From: Silurus meridionalis
Lineage: Eukaryota; Chordata; Actinopteri; Siluriformes; Siluridae
Reading direction: 5' to 3'
NCBI RefSeq assembly: GCF_014805685.1
Contig: NC_060892.1
Coordinates: 13,100,990-13,164,989, forward strand
Length of the DNA: 64,000 nucleotides
Below are positions 45,005-57,000 of the stretch, in pieces. The notes under the pieces are model-generated. The model was not told the DNA's origin. It saw only the letters and a list, made by a program, of their open reading frames with translations, and ran no database searches. The translations under genes were made by a program, and so were the position numbers. Within the stretch, counting starts at the first letter, position 1. The number at the start of each line of letters is the position of its first letter.

Positions 45005-48000
45005 TATCTAATATGCCAGGATGGAAAAACAATTCTGCAACTTTTCATTTAATCTAAATAAAAGCAAATACCGAGTCATATTCCAGGTCGAAAAATAAAA
45101 CTAAACTTCATAACAAATTAAAAATATATCCAAGATTTTAAATTGGTCAGTTTTGGTCAAGGATATTTCATTTATGTTCATAGATGTTTAGATGAACTGT
45201 ACCTTAAACTTGGTATTTGCTGGTATGTTGGTCTTCCAGCGCACTGTGTAGTATCGTGCGTCTGTGATTTTCTGATTCTTGGCCAGCGAGTTGTCAGCCC
45301 ATGTGACTTTAATGGTGTCGTGGCTCAAAACCGAAGCTTGAACGCCCACAGGAGGCATCATGGGAATGGGGTCTGGTACTGGAGTGTATGGAGGATGGAA
45401 AAGTTCGTACAAATCAACATCAGGGTCTATGGGGTCTGCAAGCCGTTAACACAATGTTGAATGGCAAAAAAAATATTGGGAGGGGGGAAAAAAAAAAAAA
45501 AAGGAAACCAAGATTGGGGTAAATAAAGGGGCAGAAATGTGTTAATGAGTTAAATGGGGATGCAGGGAGCAACATGGATGCAGGATTGGGAGGGAGAAAG
45601 AGAAAGAACATTCTATTAGAACAGGATATCAGGAAAGACTGTTACAAATCATAAGAGTACATCTATTTCTACACGACCAAGGACTGGTCTGTTGGGGAGA
45701 AAAGCTTAGTTTACTATCAAGCTATATTAATAAAAGTAGCAAGAGAACCAGTAGCAAGAGAAGTGTGTATGAGGAAATACAGTGCTGGAAACATTCAATA
45801 ATGCCACATTAATTTCTGAAAACTGTAATGTCCTCCTAAACTATGAAAACACTAGCCTTGTCCAGCTCAAGGTTTTACTTTATTGTGCTACTGCATAATG
45901 AAGAACCTGTACTATGGAGGGAAACAGTTCTTTTTGCTAGGTCACAGTCACAGAGGGTCAAACATGCAGCTGGACAATACTTTGCTGTTTAAAATCGAAT
46001 GCTAATACTGTATATAATTTTCACATTAAAACATACTTTAAAACACCTTTTTCCCAAAGCACTAATGCCAAAAATGACCTGAATTAGTGGGGAGAGAATT
46101 AATAATTGCGGAAAAACAGGAACAAGTCTCTGGCTCTCACTGATAGCACAAACCTGCTCAGACATTAAAAAAAAAGTGGAGCTGCTTTATACAGTTCTGC
46201 AGTAATGGAGCATACTACTTATATATACACACAACTTACTATATGGAGCTTGCCATGTTAGCAGGGGGCAGCAACCTGGCAATTTTTATGCCTACCCCAG
46301 ATGATGTCATTTTAAACTACAATCAATCTCTGATGAAAGCCAAAAACTTATATCACTACATATCACTACCATTGGAGAGATCAGCTAGCCAGCTGACAAG
46401 TGGCTAATGTACAGGTTTCATTAACTTTATGAATGTCTTGTCTTGACACAGTCTTGATTTTAAATTAAAATAATAAATCAGTGTTCTACTGGTTTCAGAA
46501 TTCTGACCCAAACAATGTATGCAGCCAAAATCAGTTATACAATAGATCCTAGCCAGCCTGTTAAACACACTTCTTTTTTTTTAATTCATGAGTACTTTAA
46601 AATGAAAAGATCGTATCTAATTCATTCAACTCATGTCTGATTCATTTAACAAGTTTCGTTAAATCTAGGTCAGCATTCTATACACTGCTTCATAAATTCG
46701 AAATATCTCCACACTCTAAATCATGAAGAGAAATCATATCTGATAAGAGAGACTGTGAAAGTGGGAGCAGCGGGTGGTCCTGGAAGCGTTGTGTTTAAAA
46801 AAACAACAAAAAAAGACATGACTAAGCCCCAACACAGCATGGCATGCTGGGAAAGAAGAGCAGTGTAACAAGGAGCAAAAATTGTAGGAGTCTTCATAAT
46901 CTCAGCCATCCAGTCTGTTTTCCGGTCTTATTCCAGGTCTGAATGTTTGTGACAAATCTGCCATTTACATATTTAGCACAAGGATGTACAGTATTCAGAC
47001 ATAGTGCTCTGAGGTAAAAAAAACAAAAACAAAAACAAAACACAAAAAAACAAAAAAAAAAAACCCACAAAAAAAACTTGTATGTTAAATTGAAATATTT
47101 TCTGCTGTCCCTAAACACAGTCTAGACCCTGCTGATAGGGGGAAAAAAGAATCTATCAGACCCACATAATATAAAAACAGAAACACTGACTCTACAGAAC
47201 AACAGCTACATGTTCTCCGACATATTTTATTCACAAAGCTTATCACTATCATGAATAATCAACAGAGTTATGACTAGCTTGCATATTAGATTAGTAAGTG
47301 TTTAATCAAAGCTCTGCCTCACACACGCACACATTCTCTCTTTTATTACAATGAGCTGCTTAAAGCCGTCCCTCAAGTGCTAATGGTTTGGTTCGAAGCT
47401 TATAATCTCAGGATTGGCAAGAAGCAGAAGTATTAAAAGAATTACAATTTAGCTGGCATTCAGAATTCATTATTTTACTGCGTTTTGATGAGAGGCCAGT
47501 GATAGTAATGCCTTTTTTTTTAAATAAGAAATCTGTATCTTATGAGACTGGAATAAGGACTTGTCTATGGGCTAAGGAAATAAATGGGAAACACTTAAAG
47601 TCTATGCACAGCTGTTAAACAAACATTCATTTTTAACATGCATTAAAAAATTACATTTTATTGCATTGTTTATTTTATTGAACAAATAAAATATAAATGA
47701 AGCAGAAGTGGGCATTTGTTTTAACTACCAGTAGCTCGAATTGCTCACTAAACATCGACTTCAGGTTTTTGCCTCATGGTCCATGGACTCCACAAAACTT
47801 TCAGGATAGTGTTAAACAGAACTACAGTGATTAGGAACAATACTACTATTCTTTATCTGCATCTTCCTCCTACATTTACAGTTACATTTAAAGCATTCTG
47901 GCAGAGCTCTATGCAGAGCGTCCGCCAATTTTCTTGTTTATACAACTGAGCACTTGAGGGTTAAGGGCCCTGCTCAAGTACGCAGCAGCGGTAGCTTGGC

Positions 48001-51000
48001 GGTGCTCGGATTTGAACCTTCCAATCAACAATGGAACCTTCCAATCAATCGGTCAACTACCACTTCCACTAGATGTTAATACTTGTTCTTAATGATCCTA
48101 AAGTGTTTCTATAAATAACAGCAGTTTTATCGTGAGTCTGTTTAAAACTTTGCTTTGTTGATCTTTTCTAAAAGAATTGGGCAATATTTGCCTCTCTTTT
48201 TCTCTCTTTTTTTTCTCTTTTTTTGTTAACCCCTAATAGTTTCACCAATTTCTTCTTCGTTAACTAATCATCCTTGCATTTACTTTTCCACTTCGGGGTT
48301 ACCTTTCTTTTCCTTTTCTTCCACTCATCATGCTTACATTTGCTTTCTATCTTCCTCGTTTTGATTTGTTCCCCTCATCTTTCATTTGTATTTCACTTCT
48401 TGTATGTGTCAGGAGTCGTTATTCTTTTTCTGTCTCATTTCAGCCCCATATTGTTCGATGGTTGTAGTTTTACATTTGTATTATAAAATAGTGTTTGTGC
48501 AGGTTCTGTTTTTAGACAGAACAACTGAAAAGACAGCATCTTCATTTTGCTTTGTAGGTAATCACATGAAAAATGTATAGCCACAAATCAACAACAAACA
48601 GTAACACACAGAACACATCCAGCTTCACTGACTACAAAAATCTCATGCTCAGTCTATAAGCACAAGGAGTGGATTTGTGTGTGTTTACGACTACATTTAC
48701 AATGTGAATAAGAGTGATCGTGCTGGTGGGTCTACCTGTCTGGGGTCGTGTGAGGGCACTCTCGTACACCGGGATGCCCTCACCCACGTTGTTGTAAGCC
48801 TTCAGTGTGATCACGTAGATAGAGCTAGGATCTGGGGAACACAGAGAGAGGAATCATTTAGCTAATCAAGCCGGTTCCTCAGGGACCCTTGCTCATATTC
48901 ATCACTGGAGCGGGGGTGCATATTTAAACACCATTATTGATTCCCTTTCTCATGTAATTAGGGAAATTATGAGAGCTTCAATTATGCACATTTTCTTTTT
49001 GATTTTTTTTTTTTATCCCCCTGTAAATTGAATTACAGCCAGGCACAGCAATGGGTACTGGGAGATCTCCCATTTCCAAGTATCCATCCCACATTTCCCT
49101 CTTTAAGCATAAATTATGTTTACTGTAACACATTTACAGATGTAATTAGTCACTTAGTAAATAATGTTGGTGAGAGAAATAGGCAGAATAAAAACAATAA
49201 TAATTCATAGGAGGTTCTCACCAAGGTTCTCAATGTTGTAATATCTTTGTTTGTAATCGACTTTAATCATTTGGCTATGAGGGTTTCCGATTCCATAGCC
49301 GATGATGTAACCTCTAACCACAATGTCCTGGTTCTCTGGAGGGGACCAGCTCACCACGATGCTGTTCACCAGTGGCCGGACATGTAAGGAACCAGGCACA
49401 TCGGGAACCCGGGACTCTAAATATCACACATGAAGCATTGACGTTAATAAAAGAAACAGTGAGTTTGTGGTTGAAAGAGTATAGCGTGAGTGTAGTTACA
49501 GTTTTTACCATCCAAATCGCTCTCGAAGGTCTCAGCAGTGGCCCAGTCTGTCGCAGGGCCCGAGCCATTTACAGTTATGGCTGACACACGTACTGAGTAT
49601 TCTGTGCCACGCTGCAACCCTGAAAAGCACAAATAGCATCTCTTATAGTGTCTGAGCTGAAGATACAGCTGTAAATCAAAGCTTGGAAACAAAAGCACAG
49701 ACTTGTCTTTTAGAGCCTTTATAGAGAGCAGTGGGAAAAAAAAACCTTCATGTGTATTTGTCTAAGGGCTTAGACAAATGAGACAAGGATTCTTATTCCT
49801 GAAATAATTTAGGGTTTAATCCTCTGGGTAAAAACAACTAAAAATCACCTCCATACTTCACCTGGGTATTTCTCCTGGAATATTAACCTAGTCGAGTTCA
49901 ATACCGCTAAGAGCGTCTTGATATTCTCAACAGACACAATTTATCAGGTTATTTTGTTGCATAGATGTTTTTATAGTCAGCACTGGATTAACATTGCACA
50001 GATTTCTGTAACACTGATGTTCACATATTCATAAATAGATGCTAAGTGCCAAAATACCTGTGAATTAACAAGCATCAGTTCACAACCGAGGACACTGACA
50101 ACTAAAAGTCTATTAAAAGCAAAACGTACAAATAATTACTTAAACCAGACAGGATGGAAGAAGGAAGGAGCGTGCTAAATCTTACAGTAAATCACTCATT
50201 GCAGCTCACTGAAACTAAACACTTTCTCCTTTTAAGGGCTTTATTGCTTTTGTCGAAACTGATTGCTTAGGCTTACTTGTGAAAGTATGGAACTTGTGTC
50301 AATTATACAATCGAGGATCGCATTTGTGTCTCATTGTAAGTAAATGAAAACCTGAATGTAAATGAAACTCCTAGGCCTTCATAGAATACAATATAATATT
50401 TTTTTTTTTTATGCAAATGCTCCTGAGGAATTTACAAATACATTTGTTCTTAAACGAATTAATAAATAAAACCCAAAGACCCTTGAAAATATTTTTATAA
50501 ATCTAATCCGCATCTGCTGCAGTGTTGCACGAAACAACATCTTTTAAATTGAGTTCTATTGCAAACACACATCAAAACAACAATGCAACCTGGAAAAACG
50601 CTGCAGCTCTCTATAATCTGAGAAATGTCTAAAAATATCAGCAATCTGGTTTGTGCTTCGGGTCTCTTTTGGAATTCAAAGGCACAGCGGTTGCACACTG
50701 TCTTTAAATAATACGTAGTGCTTGTAATTGCTTTAAAATGCTAATAAGCTTCTGCTTTGCCGTTTGAACACTAAATGCCGAAGAGCCATCGCACTCCCCG
50801 GAGCACTTCCGGCAGCCACTGATGGGGAGTGTCGTGCTGTGCTCCTCTGAGGCTCAATGTCTCGCTGCGATGCCTTTGAACTAACAAGCATCCCCATCAT
50901 CTAGGCCTCAATGCAACCAGGAATGCACGCTAACTGTAGATTCTGTTTGTTGCCAATTGCTGCACAGTTCATAAAAAGCTGCAAAAAACACATTTGAATT

Positions 51001-54000
51001 TGACGCCTCTGTGGGTTTATTTGTCAGGCACACAAAATGTCAGGGGACAGTTGTACAATAAAATGCTTGTTGTGAAGTTTAGGTACTTTACAGCTGTGCA
51101 ATAAAAAAAAAAGCATACTATAAGATTGTCACAAACTTGAGCTGTGAATTACGGCCAAATTTAGTCATAGTCGTGACATTCTAAATAAAAAAAATATATA
51201 GCTTATATGGGCCTGTGGAGTTGTTTTGCTTTTTTAAATGCAAATATTCTCAATAGTTCTCCTGTAGCATCTCACATATTAGTTGAGCTACCAGGTTTGA
51301 TTAGCTTCTCACAGTCGAGCTGAATCAGGCTGGAAAATATGTTCTCGCTGAGTTTGGCACACAAATAGCACCTTAGACAAACCATACCAAGGAGATAAAC
51401 TCATCAGTGATCAATTCAAACAGAAGGGACACTGCATGAGTGAAAGCGTTTACCGTCTATGAGCTTGCTGAGCTGGTTTCCTGTGGTGATCTCCAAAGGT
51501 TCACTCTTTCTTGTGCCCTTCTTGTAGCGAATCTTGTAGTCGATTATCTCTCCGTTCTGAGCATCAGCTGGAGGGGGTTGCCATCGCACCATGATGCTCT
51601 GTATTTACAAAATAAAATCGCCATACATATCAATTTAACACAAGCATAAGACTACTTTGCTAAGTACAGGGGGAAGGAATTCTCACTGTATATTATACCC
51701 TGAGCCCAAACTAATATCTGAGCCAATGTGCAACAGCATGTAGTATTATTTATTCTGCATGTTTATTCCCTGAGGATTTCAATGCAAAGGGCATTGTGGG
51801 GGGAAAAGCGGAGACCTGCACATGCTGAGCCTATGAATAATATACAAAGCCAGGAGGAGCAGGCAGCAGACAGAAACGAGCTCTGAGGCTTAGTGACGGA
51901 GACAGACTGTTTCCTGCTTTGCATGCTGGGGAAATTCAAGGTAGGGAAGATGGGAAGCCCAGTGTGGGAGGAGAGTTAATTAATGGTACCTGCCCACGGC
52001 CTCGTGTTCACAGTCCGGAGGAATAAGCCAAATTAAATTTCCACTAAGCATGCAATTACCTTATTATCATTTTCTACTTGGACCAATTAACTATTTTTCC
52101 CGCTCTCCAAAACTAGCTTAAATTAATTAACTTCTAAAGAAGTGAAGGAGGAGCAGAGACCAGTGCTTTACTGGCTGTTTACGGTGAAAGAAACACTATG
52201 TTAATTCCTCACCCAATAAACAATGCAGATACATGCATCTGCGAACTAACTTCGAATAAGCAAACAGACTTCACAGCTTCCGTGTGTTCTGAAATACAAG
52301 TCGAGATATACTCCGGTTACTTGTCTGTATGCATACTGAATCTCAAACAGACTTTTAAAAGACTCGTGCGGCAAGCAGGGACTGATCCTCCGTGCACACT
52401 AAGAAAATATCAATTGTTCTCATAAACAGCTTGCACAAGGGGGAGGAGAGGAAAACAGAAGAAGAGTGATTGAGGGACTAAGGCTTTGTGACAGCTCTGT
52501 GGTTGAGCACAGACGTGCTGTTTGATGCAGTTAGGCGCACTAACAGATGAAAGCCTAAATGCAATGCGTTCTCCATTCACGCATATTTATCCTGCAAGGC
52601 CGCATTGTGCTTATGTGCCTTTTTTTTTTTTTAGATAGCAGAGACCTGTTTACCTTTGAGTTTAACACCTCCACGGTCAGGTTCTGTGGAGCTGCACCGG
52701 GAACTGGAAAGAAAACGAAAAAAGAAAGAACATTTTCAACAAACACACCGATTTGAAAATCTACAACAAGCAGCATGTTTGTGTAGCAAGCATGTGCATG
52801 AGTATGTTCAATAAATGCAGGAAGTCTCAAAAGACAAACTCTTCATGATCTTTAGAAGCTTGTAACACTAAAGGGGTGGAATAAATGGTCCACATCAGGG
52901 GTGTCAAACTCAAGGCCCACGGACCAAATCCGGCCCGACGTACAATTATATCTGGCCCGCGAGATGATTTTATATAGATCTATTATTATTATTGTTATTA
53001 ATGTCTACTACAACTACAAAACCCATAATGCAACGCTTCAGCTGCTTTACCGAACGCTAGGCTACCTGGGAACATTTCAGTGTCAATCAAGTCGAGCTTC
53101 TGTTGATGTATTTAACTCTATTGTAAAGTTATTGTGAAGCCCCTCACAATGGCGAGGAGACACTGTGAATTTACTGACACTGGCGGTAAACACGTGTGTC
53201 TTATTAGTGGAGCGAATGTGGCTGTAATTAAGGAATTTAATCTAAAAAGGAACTACAAGACAAAACATCAGGAGAAGCTGAAAAACCTGAAAACAGATAC
53301 AGAAAGTAGAAGAGTTAAAGAAGAATCTGACATTTCAGCAAAGTGAAGCTGGTGTGAAAACAGAGGAGAAATCAGAGCCACATGAGCCGGTTATTTACTG
53401 AGGGAGAGTTTCTGAAGAGCTGCATGATGAAGCTGTAAGACGTCTGGTGTTTGACAGGAGATATTTTTTATGGAGAGCAAAATAAGTGTGTTCAATAAAT
53501 GTTTATCCTGTTCGGCCCGCGACCTCAAGTGTGCTTTGAGTTTTGGGCCCTGTGCAATTGAGTTTGACACCCCTGATCTACATGGACTGCAAAAATGGTG
53601 GTTATATAATGATAAAAATGAGGAAAGCAAATCTCTATAAATATATTACATTTCAAATGCTTAACCTCAATGTGTTTGTTTCTGTAAAGTTGTTTTTTGA
53701 CAAAACGCAAACATCCAGATACGTACCTATGGTTTAAAAAAAATGCAGTGACGAGTATTTAACATACATTAAATATAAACAAAGGCAGAAATAAAACACT
53801 TTTGGACAATCTAATATACTTCAGGGTTGTAATAGCAACTCTGCATTGCACTGAACTGAATTACATTTATGGTGTATTTACATTTTTTGCATTTGGTTGA
53901 CACCTTATCCAAAATAACTCTGAAGTGCTTTGATGTCTATGAACCTTGCCGATGATTATTTATCATTATTTACACCATAACCTGTTGTGTTGTTCCTTAC

Positions 54001-57000
54001 TAGCAGTGACAGGACATAAGCCTTCATGCATAAATATTATTTGGGCCTAATGAAAAACCAGAAAGACAAGTACACTTCTTACACATTTCATTTTGGTTCA
54101 TGCGGACTTCATGAGCTCATGAAGCAATGAGCTAAGAGTAAACAGGAGTGTGGGTTGTGGTTCCCCTTTTTTTTTTTTTTTTTATAATTGCATTGCTAAT
54201 TTGAACTCATCATTGTTACCAATTGTAGATTTTATAATAGCACTTGTTAATAATAATGAATAAATAAATAATTAAAAATAATTAAATGAATAAATTAGCT
54301 GGCCAAGATATTCTGTATTAAGGGTAGCTCAAATACAGTAGACATTAGAAAGCTGATCTTGCATGAGTTCCACTCCCAATTCTTTAATTTTGAATGCAAA
54401 AAGTATCCATATTATGACACCAATATAACCTGGATTAAACAAGCTGCCAGTACTGGCAACTAGAATTATAGCTACATACATAAGGCTTTAGAATCACGTT
54501 TAAATTAAAAATAAATAAATAAATATTTCGTACCATCCGAGTAAGTCCGCACCATCACGTCATCTGTGGAAACCCCAGGGCCATGCTTGTTGTGGGCTAC
54601 GACTCTGAAGTTGTACTCTGTGAACTTCTTCAGCGCAGTCATGGTGTATGACAGTCCACTAACCTCAATGTCCTAGAGCAGAACAAAAGAGATGTCATAT
54701 ATACGTCTACAGTTATCAGAGGTGGTCTACCCTCAGATTCTGTCCACTAGCTCTCCGCTCTAATGATTTAAAAGAGTGCCATTTAATGATCTTAATGTGA
54801 ATGAAGAACTACCTTCTCGTCGCCCAGACTTTTCTCCATGTAGTATACTTTGTAGTTCTGGATGTCACCGTTGCCAGTCAGAGGTTTGTCCCAGCTCAGG
54901 CTGACTGAAGATGATGTCTGGACCACAGCTTGGAAGTTTGGAGCAGGCCCAGGTACTTGAACTAAAAGAGACAGAAAATAAAATGAATTGACCGATGTTT
55001 TGTACTGCAGGTGTAGATCCGCCATCTTTGTTCCAATAACAAATAGGATTAACAAATATTTAGCTTTGCAAAAAATAAAAAAATTTAATAAAATTGTTTA
55101 CAAATGTTTGAATTATGAACTATAGAAGCGATTCTCATAGTACTTGTGCCAATCAATCTACATTTTTGTATTGTTTGTTGTGTTTTTTTATCAGATGTAT
55201 TAAGTGTTGGCTCAGTGATTAAGATGTGGAACCTCTGATTAAAAGGTTGCAAGTTCAAATCTATGCTCCACCAAGCTGCTTCTCCTGGGCTCTTTAGCAA
55301 GTCCCTTAACAACTGCTCAGCTATATAGATAAGATCATTGTAAATCACTCTGTCGGCAAATTCTATAAATGTAAATAAAATAAGGCATTAAACCTGAATC
55401 AGAACTGAAGTGATTAACCAATCAGCTGAAACTTTAAGTTGCACTGCAGGCTGGGTTGCCTGGTTTTAATTGTTGGATATATGTTGGGTATATGTTCTTT
55501 ACACATTTTACATTACAGATCCTCATCACTATTAACAGGGTAAGAGTTAGTCAATGTTCCAGCTCACTCTGACTTTATCTCTGTTTGAAGCAGCACCTGC
55601 TTTATGAAACCCTTTGAAGGCAGCGATGCATCACAACACTGGCAAGATACCAAAATATGCCAAGATGACTGGATTGAAGAAAGTACTTTTAGAGAAACAT
55701 TAATGAATATCTTGTGACTACACCAGCTACTTATCCACACAAAAGAAATCAAAACATTTAATGTTTACACACAAACATGTTTATACAAAAACGCTTTCCA
55801 TCGTGCAGATTATTTGATGCTCGTGGACTGTCTCCTGCATCTCAGTAAAGAGAGGATTGTGGGATATTTTGGATAGTGACAGATGGATAAATGCTGCCTT
55901 GAAAAAAAAAAAGGCAAAGTGAAGTCTCTGTAAAGTCAGCGTTCTGTACAAAGCATTAGATCTTGACAAGATTCAATGTCTTCCTGACTCTGAAGGCAGA
56001 ATCGGTTATACTATAGACACTCATTTTTTAATGAATCTAGTACTTCTATATATGATGAGAAGTAGGATACACATCTATAACAATCCACTCTTTAATAGGT
56101 TAACTATGAAAAAAATACACTTAGTTCAATAGTCTGCACATTCATGAGGTTTGTCACATGTTCACTGTAAATGTGCCGTCAATGTCAGAATGTTCCAACT
56201 TGTACACGCACTTCACACAGAAATCCTGACAAAGCCCATAAAAAAAAGCATTTCCCTCAGTTCGGCACAGAAAGCGAAGTGATAGCAGTTGGCTCAATAG
56301 CTCTTGTGCTGCAGATTCGAACAGTGCCGGCCCTTTATGTGATGTTTATTAAATTGTGTTCGTTTAGCAGAGGTGGAAGAATGAAAACAGCAGTCTGCGC
56401 TGTTTAGCATCTACTCATCGCCGTCCCCAAAGCTTACAAAAGATTACAATGAAAGCCTCTGATCTCAAAGTGCGGTTTAAACATAAAGAAACGTCATGTG
56501 ATTAGAGTATAAAAAATAGATGAACCAATCTGGACTTTAATAAATCCAAGCAATAAATGTTGTTATGCCTCATAAACCATAGTCAGAGATCATTACCCAC
56601 TAATCTCATGATCTGTCATGTGAGAAGGTTTGTGATAAACATTATGCAATGAATCTAAACGATCGCATGACCCATTAAGTACAGTTTGATCACCAAATTT
56701 ACAAGATCAAGTGAACATTTTTGTCATTTATCTCACTTATGGAGGCTCCTTCTTATAATAGTTAAACTTATTAGCGAATATAATGCCTATTTGAGCTTCC
56801 CCTTGGTGATCCCGTAGGACTTTCTGGAATACATGACAAAGATTAAGCAGTTCACTGAGTATGTCTGTGTTCGGCATGTGTGTATGAGAGCTGTGTACAC
56901 ACAGGGGAAGCGGCAGGCTCTGTTGGAGGTCCTGCCTCTGGAAGCAGTTCAACAGTTGAGACCTCATTCATAACATGGATTTCAGGCTGATTGGCTACCG

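Noticed and set aside
46721..46909. Minus-strand frame with [16 protein letters not shown], looking like an FN3 linker exon
   Set aside because: Neighbouring neo1 exons 48736 and 45203 already join in phase to give the expected RPQTDPIDPD linker, and no donor fits the frame here.
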